Positions 1 to 5,433 of a stretch of DNA of 8,389 nt are shown in pieces. The stretch's first letter is position 1; each line of letters opens with the position of its first letter. This DNA comes from Acidimicrobiia bacterium (GTDB taxonomy: Bacteria; Actinomycetota; Acidimicrobiia; Spongiisociales; JAHEDJ01), in NCBI GenBank assembly GCA_030598025.1, contig JAUVQS010000062.1, positions 1 through 8,389 of the forward strand, read 5' to 3'. The translations under genes were made by a program, and so were the position numbers. The notes under the pieces are model-generated. The model made no database searches, was not told where the DNA came from, and saw nothing but the letters and a program-made list of their open reading frames with translations.

Positions 1-1168
1 CACCGTCGATCGGACCGCTGTTCACCATGACACCGGGCCCGACGTACGACTCCGCCATGTCGGGTTCGTTCAACGGTTCGCCACCGCGGGGATGAATGAC
101 CGGAATGATCGGAAGCTCGAACTGGCGCGCAAACTCAAATTCACGCTGGTCGTGAGCCGGCACGGCCATAATGGCGCCGGTGCCGTAGGACAGCAGCACG
201 TAGTCGGCTATCCCGACCGGGATACTCTCCTGATTCACGGGATAGACGGCGTAGCCACCGGTGAAGATCCCGCTCATCTCTTTGGTCTCTTCCATTCGCT
301 CGAGTTCAGAGCGAGCCGCGGCCGCGGTCCGATATGCGTCGATCAACTCTCCGCGATCTGTTGTGGTCAGTGAGTCGACGAGCGGGTGCTCCGGTGCCAG
401 GACCATGAAGGTCGCGCCCCACAAAGTGTCCGGGCGTGTGGTGAAGACCACGATCTCGTCGCCCGACTCGGTCCGGAACTTCACCTCGGCGCCTTCGGAA
501 CGACCAACCCAGTTGCGTTGCATCAACTGGATGGCCTCCGGCCAATCGATACCATCGAAAGACAGCAGTTCGTCCGCATACCTGGTGATAGCGAAAAACC
601 ACTGCTCCATCATCTTCTGTAGAACAGGCTGACCGGTCCGCTCATCACGACCGTCGATCACCTGCTCGTTGGCCAGAACCGTCTGAAGGGTGGGCGACCA
701 GTTCACCATCGCCTCGCCGCGATAAGCGATTCCAGTCTCGAACATCCTCTTGAAGAACCACTCGGTCCAGCGGTAGTAGGACGGTTCGCAGCTAACCGCC
801 TCACGCTCCCAATCGAACATGGCACCCATCGAGCGCAGTTGCCCGCGCATCCGCTCAATGTTCTCGTACGTCCATTTCGCGGGGTGGATGTTGCGCTGCA
901 CCGCGGCGTTCTCGGCCGGCAGGCCGAAGGCGTCGAACCCCATCGGAAACAGCACGTTGTAGCCCTTCATCCGCATGAACCGGGCCCTGGCATCTGAGGG
1001 AGTCATCGCATACCAATGGCCCATGTGGAGGTCGCCCGATGGGTACGGCAGCATGGTGAGGGCGTAGTGCTTGGGCCGATCCCAATCCACTTCGGAGCGA
1101 TAGAGTCCGTCGGCCTCCCACTGCTCCTGCCACTTCTTCTCGATCGCCCTGTGGTCGTACGCTGACAT
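1..1168 (-). CDS. leuS: Leucyl-tRNA synthetase, N-terminal part (cut by left edge)
   Basis: Cytoplasmic class I aminoacyl-tRNA synthetase that charges tRNA-Leu and hydrolyses mischarged products. About 389 codons are present and the 3' part lies beyond the window. Seen in the translation: the HIGH-type motif as HMGH (about residues 48-51) inside PYPSGDLHMGHW, then FDAFGLPAENAA (about 78-89), the LANEQV segment, and the inserted CP1 editing domain (about 225-385). The editing domain has TTRPDT (about 243-248) and GTGAIMAVPAHDQREFEFA, the last carrying the aspartate that in the family binds the amino group of the editing substrate. The KMSKS loop and anticodon-binding domain are off the edge. 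The zinc-finger-like segment after LANEQV reads IDGRDERTGQPV and has no cysteines, as in several other bacterial LeuRS. The ATG at 1168 has AGGAG seven bases upstream. It lies 97 bp downstream of the PAC2 gene on the same strand and could be co-transcribed or have its own promoter; no T-box-sized leader is present. Confidence 0.97.
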   Translation of the reverse strand, partial: MSAYDHRAIEKKWQEQWEADGLYRSEVDWDRPKHYALTMLPYPSGDLHMGHWYAMTPSDARARFMRMKGYNVLFPMGFDAFGLPAENAAVQRNIHPAKWTYENIERMRGQLRSMGAMFDWEREAVSCEPSYYRWTEWFFKRMFETGIAYRGEAMVNWSPTLQTVLANEQVIDGRDERTGQPVLQKMMEQWFFAITRYADELLSFDGIDWPEAIQLMQRNWVGRSEGAEVKFRTESGDEIVVFTTRPDTLWGATFMVLAPEHPLVDSLTTTDRGELIDAYRTAAAARSELERMEETKEMSGIFTGGYAVYPVNQESIPVGIADYVLLSYGTGAIMAVPAHDQREFEFARQFELPIIPVIHPRGGEPLNEPDMAESYVGPGVMVNSGPIDG

Positions 1169-1192
1169 CACTTTGCTCCTGGAATGGACGAC

Positions 1193-1198
1193 AGCGTA
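1193..1198 (-). promoter_or_regulatory. Possible -10 box for leuS
   Basis: On the minus strand the gap between the PAC2 stop and the leuS start contains TACGCT, which fits the TANNNT pattern of actinobacterial -10 elements and lies 24 bases before the ATG. No convincing -35 hexamer sits 16-18 bases further upstream. The gap otherwise holds only GC-rich sequence with imperfect dyads around a GGATCC core (about 1240-1258). This is a weak call from pattern alone. Confidence 0.25.
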
Positions 1199-1265
1199 CC
1201 AAGCCGGAGCCGACTCTCCGCCGGATTAGTCCACCGCCTCGCGGGATCCGGGCGCGGTTGGCTGC

Positions 1266-2129
1266 CTACCCGTCGGATCGAAAGGGATCCCCGCCATCGG
1301 AGGAGTCGCGGAGGTATTGCTCGACCTGCGATCCGATCTCCTCGGCGGTAGGGAGCTCTTCGCCCTGCTCTGCCAGCTCCTCGAGCTTCTCGACCACCTT
1401 CTGAATCTCAGGTCGGCCGGCGACTATCCCGTCAAGATGCTCCCGCTGTTGAAGCGCTTCTTCGGGCAACCCGTCGAGCGGAATCGTGACACGAAGCCGA
1501 TTGGCCAGCCGTTCCAGGAGCACAATCACACCCTGATAGAAGGGACCGTTGACATATTGAGGAACCTGGGCCCAATAGCCACGAGCCTCGAATCCGTCGG
1601 AAGACAACCGATGCGACAGCACCGTGAGGGCGGCAGCAGGAACCCGGAGAAGACCCTCTGGAGTTCGCACATCTGCCTCGATCAGAGCCGGCTCCGGCGA
1701 GGTCATGATCATCGGCGTGCTGATCGTGTGAGGAACGGGAGCCGGAACCGAGCCCATTGCGATGAACTCCGAGACACCAACGGCCACCGCGATCTCCGAC
1801 ACCGAGGCTGCGAAAGCCCGCCACTGCAAATCCGGTTCGGTGCCCCGCATTATCAGCAGGTCTCGCCCGCCGAGTCGCCGGTGGTGGATCACCAGATCCG
1901 GCCATTCGAGTTCCCGCAGTGTCCCGTCGATGAAATCAACAACCGGGCGGCTCGAGCGATAGTCGAACAACTGGTCACCATCGAATTCGGCTACGACCGG
2001 TCCGTCGCCAGAGAGGAACTCCGCGGCGGTGGATCCTACGCCGGCAGCATCCACCCACCCCCTGAGCGAGGCGATGAGAACCGGAGCTTCGAGATCGCCG
2101 GGGAGGTTGTCGGTGTAAAGAGCCATCAC
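1266..2129 (-). CDS. PAC2-family protein (proteasome-assembly-chaperone-like fold, Rv2125 type)
   Basis: A soluble protein of about 287 residues in the PAC2 superfamily, which in eukaryotes and archaea includes proteasome assembly chaperones. The actinobacterial members, such as Rv2125 of Mycobacterium tuberculosis, have no settled function. Visible family landmarks are RGWVDAAG (23-30), DQLFDYRSSRP (52-62), GTEPDLQW (96-103) and GSVPAPVPHT (126-135). A charged, probably helical C-terminal region follows (about 240-275), rich in Glu and Leu. There is no signal peptide or membrane segment. The start is either GTG at 2129 or the next codon, ATG at 2126. Neither has an SD, but the stop of the preceding 49-codon ORF overlaps them as GTGATG, which favours translational coupling; the reading TACCCT just upstream could also give a leaderless transcript. 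leuS follows 97 bp downstream. The family call is by remembered motif pattern and is strong; any proteasome link is only inference because no proteasome gene is in view. Confidence 0.88.
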   Translation of the reverse strand: MMALYTDNLPGDLEAPVLIASLRGWVDAAGVGSTAAEFLSGDGPVVAEFDGDQLFDYRSSRPVVDFIDGTLRELEWPDLVIHHRRLGGRDLLIMRGTEPDLQWRAFAASVSEIAVAVGVSEFIAMGSVPAPVPHTISTPMIMTSPEPALIEADVRTPEGLLRVPAAALTVLSHRLSSDGFEARGYWAQVPQYVNGPFYQGVIVLLERLANRLRVTIPLDGLPEEALQQREHLDGIVAGRPEIQKVVEKLEELAEQGEELPTAEEIGSQVEQYLRDSSDGGDPFRSDG

Positions 2130-2275
2130 GGGGAAGGGTAGCGAGGGTTCGGACTAGCGGGTGCTGCATTCCCCTCCCCCGGACGATCTGAGTCACGAAG
2201 CCAACTCGCCTCGATGGATCCCGCACAGGTGGCGGCAATCAGAGATAGAACGACAAGGATGGCGGTGAGACGCAT
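2126..2275 (-). CDS. Small secreted or membrane-anchored peptide (49 aa), unknown function
   Basis: Not recognised as a known family. The ATG at 2275 is preceded by a strong SD, AGGAGG, six bases upstream. The frame stays open for 49 codons to a TGA at 2126-2128 that overlaps the PAC2 start (GTGATG), so the two genes look translationally coupled. The peptide starts MRLTAILVVLSLIAATC: one early Arg, then a hydrophobic stretch (residues 3-15), then a lone Cys at 17. This reads as a signal peptide or a single N-terminal membrane anchor. The Cys context (AATC) is not a good lipobox. The rest (about 20-49) is polar and Pro-rich, with six prolines after residue 31. A signal peptide at this length would leave a very short mature product. 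The SD, frame overlap and hydrophobic start together support a real gene; there is no homology evidence. Confidence 0.62.
   Translation of the reverse strand: MRLTAILVVLSLIAATCAGSIEASWLRDSDRPGEGNAAPASPNPRYPSP
2135..2140 (-). promoter_or_regulatory. Possible internal -10 box for a leaderless PAC2 transcript
   Basis: TACCCT on the minus strand matches TANNNT and ends five bases before the GTG at 2129, or eight before the ATG at 2126. This is close to the spacing seen for leaderless actinobacterial mRNAs. It lies inside the 3' end of the small upstream ORF, and there is no matching -35. Coupled translation from the small ORF is an equally good explanation for the missing SD. Confidence 0.22.
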
Positions 2276-2280
2276 CGTTC

Positions 2281-2288
2281 GCCTCCTT
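2281..2288 (-). promoter_or_regulatory. Strong SD for the 49-aa peptide ORF
   Basis: Read on the minus strand this is AGAAGGAGGC, a near-perfect anti-16S match placed six bases before the ATG at 2275. It is among the strongest SD matches in the window and is the main reason to accept the short ORF. Confidence 0.7.
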
Positions 2289-2305
2289 CTGTGAGGTTCC
2301 ACTCA

Positions 2306-2311
2306 ATTATG
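2306..2311 (-). promoter_or_regulatory. Probable -10 box for the peptide/PAC2 operon
   Basis: CATAAT on the minus strand differs from TATAAT at one position. It would start transcription near 2299, giving a leader of about 24 bases that includes the SD. The -35 region is weak (GAACCA or AACCAT, depending on spacing), so activator help is possible. It sits in the divergent gap shared with the ABC exporter. Confidence 0.4.
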
Positions 2312-2354
2312 ACGCACCGCACGCCGTGATGGTTCCAGCCGGCGAGCTTGCGGG

Positions 2355-2360
2355 GATACT
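2355..2360 (+). promoter_or_regulatory. Possible -10 box for the ABC exporter
   Basis: GATACT lies 12 bases before the ATG at 2373, so a start near 2367 would leave only about six untranslated bases. That agrees with the absence of an SD in front of the gene. No good -35 hexamer is visible at the right distance. Confidence 0.3.
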
Positions 2361-2372
2361 CTCGACCGCCAT

Positions 2373-4160
2373 ATGTCCACCGCCTACCACCCGATCCGCC
2401 GACTGTGGGAATACGCCGTCGGCCATCGACGCCGGATCATTGCAGCGACATCGTTCTCGATTCTCAACAAGGCGTTCGATCTCGCTCCTCCCATCCTGAT
2501 AGGCACCGCAGTGGACGTCGTTGTCCGCCGCGAAGACTCGATGCTCTCGGGTTTCGGGATCGCGGACACTCGCGACCAACTGATCGTGCTGGCGATACTG
2601 ACCTTCATCATCTGGTTGCTCGAGTCGCTGTTCGAGTATCTGCACTCGATTTGGTGGCGCAACCTTGCGCAGACGATTCAGCATGAGCTCAGAATCGACG
2701 CCTATGCCCATACACAAACACTCGACATGAGGTTCTTCGAAGATCGCTCCACCGGTGGACTGATGGCGATTCTCAATGACGACATCAACCAGTTGGAGCG
2801 ATTCCTCGATGGCGGGGCGAACAACCTGCTTCAGGTGGCGACAACGGTGATCCTGGTTGGTATCGGATTCTTCGGTATTGCCTGGCAGGTTGCCTGGATG
2901 GCATTCATACCGATCCCGCTCATTCTGTGGGGGTCGTTCAGATTCCAACGAAGAATCGCCCCTCGATATGCGGCCGTGCGTGATCAGGTGGGGGTCCTCA
3001 ACGGGCAGTTGTCCAACAATCTGGCCGGCATCGCGACAATCAAGAGCTTCACAACTGAAGACCGCGAGGTTGCCCGTATCGCAGCGGAGAGCGAGTTGTA
3101 TCAGTCGGCCAACCGCCGGGCCATCCGGTTGAGTTCCGCCTTCTCGCCTCTAATCAGAATCGTGATTCTGACGGGATTTACCGCAACGCTTCTAGTCGGC
3201 GGGTTTCGGGCTCTGGACGGTCAACTGGCAGTCGGCGCCTACAGCGTGATGGTCTTTCTGACCCAGCGATTGCTTTGGCCGCTCACCCGTCTCGGCGAGA
3301 CATTCGACCTGTTCCAGCGGGCCATGGCCTCGACGAATCGGGTGCTCGACCTGCTGGCGATTCGACCCATCATCACCAGCGGAGCGACGCCACTACCGCG
3401 AGGAGCGGTCGACGGACACTTGAAGTTCGACCGGGTCGACTTCGCGTACGTCGATGGATACCCGGTCCTCGACTCAGTCGACATTGACATGCCGGCCGGC
3501 CACACGATCGCCATCGTCGGAGCGACGGGCGCCGGAAAGACCACGATCATCAAGTTGCTGCTTCGTTTCTACGATCCGACCGGTGGCAAAGTCGATCTCG
3601 ATGGCCACTCGCTCTCCGAGTTGGATCTGGAAGATCTTCGGAGCGCCATCGGGTTGGTCAGTCAGGACGTCTTTCTCTTCCACGGGACCGTTCGCGAGAA
3701 CATTGCCTATGCCCGTCCGGATGCTTCGATGGAGGACATCGTCTCGGCGGCAGCGGTGGCAGAGGCACACGAGTTCATCGAAGGTCTGCCCCAGGGGTAC
3801 GACACGATTGTGGGCGAACGCGGACAGAAACTGTCGGGAGGTCAGCGCCAGAGGCTGTCGATCGCGAGGGCGGTACTTGCTGATCCTCCGATTCTGATTC
3901 TCGATGAGGCAACGTCGTCCGTCGACAACGAGACCGAGGCGGCGATTCAACGCTCCCTCGAGCGGATCTCGGTCGATCGCACGACGATCGTCATCGCTCA
4001 TCGGCTTTCGACGATCCGTAACGCCGATCGCATCTACGTGCTCGATGGCGGGAAGGTCGTCGAGCAGGGAACTCACGAGCACCTGGTCGCCACGGATGGC
4101 TTGTACGCCTCACTGTGGAAGGTGCAAACGGGCCAGGCCGTTCCCTGGCACGTCGGCTAG
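2373..4160 (+). CDS. ABC exporter half-transporter, fused permease and ATPase
   Basis: A 595-residue type I (MsbA-like) exporter half in the inner membrane, expected to act as a homodimer because no partner half is next to it. The N-terminal membrane domain (about 1-330) has hydrophobic helices near 22-45, 70-92, 150-172, 172-190, 255-277 and 285-305, with the intracellular motif RFFEDRSTGGLMAILNDDI at about 120-138. The ATPase domain (about 345-585) is complete: A-loop Tyr359, Walker A GATGAGKTT (383-391), Q-loop Gln431, signature LSGGQ (487-491), Walker B ILILDE (507-512), D-loop SSVD (515-518) and switch His543 in IAHR. All residues needed for ATP hydrolysis are there. The substrate cannot be read from sequence; lipids, drugs or peptides are all possible for this family. 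There is no in-frame alternative start between the upstream stop at 2310 and the ATG at 2373, and no SD, so near-leaderless initiation is likely. Confidence 0.95.
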   Translation: MSTAYHPIRRLWEYAVGHRRRIIAATSFSILNKAFDLAPPILIGTAVDVVVRREDSMLSGFGIADTRDQLIVLAILTFIIWLLESLFEYLHSIWWRNLAQTIQHELRIDAYAHTQTLDMRFFEDRSTGGLMAILNDDINQLERFLDGGANNLLQVATTVILVGIGFFGIAWQVAWMAFIPIPLILWGSFRFQRRIAPRYAAVRDQVGVLNGQLSNNLAGIATIKSFTTEDREVARIAAESELYQSANRRAIRLSSAFSPLIRIVILTGFTATLLVGGFRALDGQLAVGAYSVMVFLTQRLLWPLTRLGETFDLFQRAMASTNRVLDLLAIRPIITSGATPLPRGAVDGHLKFDRVDFAYVDGYPVLDSVDIDMPAGHTIAIVGATGAGKTTIIKLLLRFYDPTGGKVDLDGHSLSELDLEDLRSAIGLVSQDVFLFHGTVRENIAYARPDASMEDIVSAAAVAEAHEFIEGLPQGYDTIVGERGQKLSGGQRQRLSIARAVLADPPILILDEATSSVDNETEAAIQRSLERISVDRTTIVIAHRLSTIRNADRIYVLDGGKVVEQGTHEHLVATDGLYASLWKVQTGQAVPWHVG

Positions 4161-4162
4161 GG

Positions 4163-4186
4163 CCGGCTCAGATCTCGAGTAGCCGG
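4163..4186 (+). terminator. Weak hairpin after the ABC exporter
   Basis: CCGGCT (4163-4168) and AGCCGG (4181-4186) form a six-base stem, with an extra C/G contact possible inside. It begins two bases after the exporter stop and is followed by GTTCTAGG rather than a T run. It could be a weak terminator or chance in GC-rich DNA. Confidence 0.25.
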
Positions 4187-4190
4187 GTTC

Positions 4191-4196
4191 TAGGCT
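4191..4196 (+). promoter_or_regulatory. Possible -10 box for the 65-aa membrane ORF
   Basis: TAGGCT matches TANNNT and lies 24 bases before the proposed TTG start, leaving room for the SD in the leader. The -35 position is unconvincing. This is a pattern match only. Confidence 0.25.
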
Positions 4197-4220
4197 CCAA
4201 TCAAGCCGAGGAGGTTGCGC

Positions 4221-4418
4221 TTGGACCTCAACTTGTCCCGTCGGTATCTGTTCGCCATGTTCGCCATGCTCTACTTTGTGCAGGGCGTCATCCAGGCGTA
4301 CCAGCTCAACTTCTTCAAGCCTCACATGTTTCATCGACCCGACGAGCGGATACCGGTCGACGCTCCCCAGCAAGGCGCAGACACAATCCTTGAGCTGCTG
4401 CAGAGATACGAGGGCTAG
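4221..4418 (+). CDS. Small single-helix membrane protein (65 aa), unknown function
   Basis: Not assigned to a family. The frame could start at TTG 4215, but that codon abuts the SD (GAGGAGG, ending at 4214) and is too close. The in-frame TTG at 4221 has the SD six bases upstream and is the better start, giving MDLNLSRRYLFAMFAML and so on. Basic residues (RR at 7-8) precede one hydrophobic helix (about 9-27), followed by a short aromatic and basic stretch (YQLNFFKPHMFHR) and a polar tail with a likely amphipathic helix at the end (TILELLQRYEG). The phrase LYFVQGVIQAYQLNFFKPHM reminds me of the first helix of major-facilitator transporters, but no further helices follow in any frame. It could be a remnant or simply a small membrane protein. 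It lies between the exporter (60 bp upstream) and the dehydrogenase (97 bp downstream). Confidence 0.55.
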   Translation: MDLNLSRRYLFAMFAMLYFVQGVIQAYQLNFFKPHMFHRPDERIPVDAPQQGADTILELLQRYEG

Positions 4419-4447
4419 CCCCGTCTTCTGAGAGTCACGGCCGTCCA

Positions 4448-4468
4448 ATTGCGAACTGCGAATCGCGG
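4448..4468 (+). repeat. Three degenerate 7-nt tandem units upstream of the dehydrogenase gene
   Basis: Read in steps of seven the bases are ATTGCGA, ACTGCGA, ATCGCGG, sharing a core of A..GCG. The tract lies in the 97-bp gap between the 65-aa ORF and the dehydrogenase gene. Its role is unknown; it is too short to be confident that it is more than a local slippage product. Confidence 0.4.
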
Positions 4469-4515
4469 CTTTGCCTAACGTGCGAGTATTGGCGTAGCTA
4501 CCCAGGAGGCGTCAG

Positions 4516-5373
4516 GTGACTATCCATCGTATCGGTATCGTCGGCGGAGGGCTCATGGGCTCCGGCATTGCCGAAGTATCTGCCAAAGCCGGCCTGGACG
4601 TCACGATCAGAGAGATCGATGACGCCACCGTTGTGGCCGCACGATCCAAGATCGAGAAGTCAACGGGTCGAGCAGTCGACAAAGGCAAACTCGAACCGGA
4701 AGCCCGCGAGGAGCTCCTTGAGCGGATCACCTACACGACGGCCCTCGCCGATCTGGCCGACCGACAACTGGTAGTCGAGGCAATCACTGAGAACGAACCC
4801 CTGAAGCTCGAGATCTTCAAGACCCTCGACGACGTCATAGAAGATGAAAATGCGATCCTCGCATCGAACACCTCATCGATCCCGATCACCCGTCTGGCCA
4901 AGGCGACCGGTCGCCCTGAATCCGTTGTCGGACTGCACTTCTTCAATCCCGTCCCGGTCATGGGCCTCGTGGAACTCATCAGCACGGTGCTCTCCTCGCC
5001 GGAAACGGAGGCCCGCGCCGAGAAGTTCGCATGTGACCAACTGGGCAAGACCGTCATCCATGCCAAGGATCGCGCCGGGTTCATCGTCAACATGCTGCTC
5101 GTGCCGTACCTCCTCGAGGCCATCCGCCTGTACGAGAACGGTGTAGCTACGGCAGACGACATCGACACGGGGATGCGGCTCGGTGCCAACCATCCGATGG
5201 GGCCGCTAACTCTGGCCGACTTCGTGGGACTGGACACAACGAAAGCCGTCGCCGACGTCCTCTACGACGAGTTCAAACAATCGCAGTACGCTCCGCCTCC
5301 GCTGCTCGTTCGTATGGTCGAGGCTGGTCTCCTAGGACGCAAGAGTGGACGGGGATTCTACGAGTATCAGTAG
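4516..5373 (+). CDS. hbd: 3-hydroxyacyl-CoA (3-hydroxybutyryl-CoA) dehydrogenase
   Basis: A cytoplasmic NAD(P)-dependent enzyme interconverting (S)-3-hydroxyacyl-CoA and 3-oxoacyl-CoA, used in beta-oxidation, butyrate-type or phenylacetate pathways. Its 285 residues match the stand-alone 3-hydroxybutyryl-CoA dehydrogenase size rather than the long FadB fusion. The Rossmann nucleotide loop is GIVGGGLMGSG (7-17). NTSS (118-121) contributes the substrate-side Ser, the catalytic pair is His141 (in HFFNPVPVMG) and Glu153, and Asn192 lies in GFIVNMLLVPY. The C-terminal dimerisation domain has NHPMGPLTLADFVGLD (225-240) and ends in GRKSGRGFYEY. The GTG at 4516 has AGGAGG six bases upstream. No thiolase, crotonase or acyl-CoA dehydrogenase is adjacent, so the pathway cannot be fixed from context; homologues are called hbd, paaH or fadB2. 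The family is certain and the chain-length preference is inferred from size. Confidence 0.94.
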   Translation: MTIHRIGIVGGGLMGSGIAEVSAKAGLDVTIREIDDATVVAARSKIEKSTGRAVDKGKLEPEAREELLERITYTTALADLADRQLVVEAITENEPLKLEIFKTLDDVIEDENAILASNTSSIPITRLAKATGRPESVVGLHFFNPVPVMGLVELISTVLSSPETEARAEKFACDQLGKTVIHAKDRAGFIVNMLLVPYLLEAIRLYENGVATADDIDTGMRLGANHPMGPLTLADFVGLDTTKAVADVLYDEFKQSQYAPPPLLVRMVEAGLLGRKSGRGFYEYQ

Positions 5374-5393
5374 AGCTGTGAGCTATGAGCCTT
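5373..5393 (+). repeat. Three degenerate 7-nt tandem units after the dehydrogenase stop
   Basis: In steps of seven the bases are GAGCTGT, GAGCTAT, GAGCCTT, all beginning GAGC. The tract starts at the last base of the dehydrogenase stop codon and runs almost to the palindrome that follows. The unit length is the same as in the tract at 4448-4468 on the other side of the gene, but the unit sequence differs. Confidence 0.45.
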
Positions 5394-5395
5394 GC

Positions 5396-5427
5396 TTTCT
5401 CCCCCGATTGGCCAATCGGGGGAGAAA
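5396..5427. terminator. Perfect 32-nt palindrome, likely bidirectional terminator
   Basis: The arms TTTCTCCCCCGATTGG and CCAATCGGGGGAGAAA are exact reverse complements with no spacer; in RNA this would be a 14-bp stem closed by a GGCC loop. It lies 23 bases after the dehydrogenase stop and seven bases from the lon stop, exactly between two convergent genes, so it can end transcription from either side. Neither strand has a long T run beyond the stem, but the stem base supplies three A/T pairs, as in the U-poor terminators common in high-GC actinobacteria. Confidence 0.82.
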
Positions 5428-5433
5428 CGCGAA

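Noticed and set aside
1169..1265. T-box riboswitch or other tRNA-sensing leader before leuS
   Set aside because: The whole gap to the PAC2 stop is only 97 bases and no T-box bulge sequence or antiterminator stem is seen.
1317..2141. A 274-codon open frame on the plus strand opposite the PAC2 gene
   Set aside because: It is antisense to a gene with clear family motifs, its product is rich in Arg, His and Pro with no domain pattern, and GC-rich codon bias readily opens this frame.
2224..2230. Lipobox around Cys17 of the 49-aa peptide
   Set aside because: The context AATC has Thr at -1 and Ala at -3, which is outside the usual [LVI][ASTVI][GAS]C pattern; a plain signal peptide or anchor is more likely.
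4471..4500. TTGCCT-N18-TAGCTA as a sigma-70-type promoter for the dehydrogenase gene
   Set aside because: The -10 half matches only at its first two bases and the spacer is long; not strong enough to list as a promoter.
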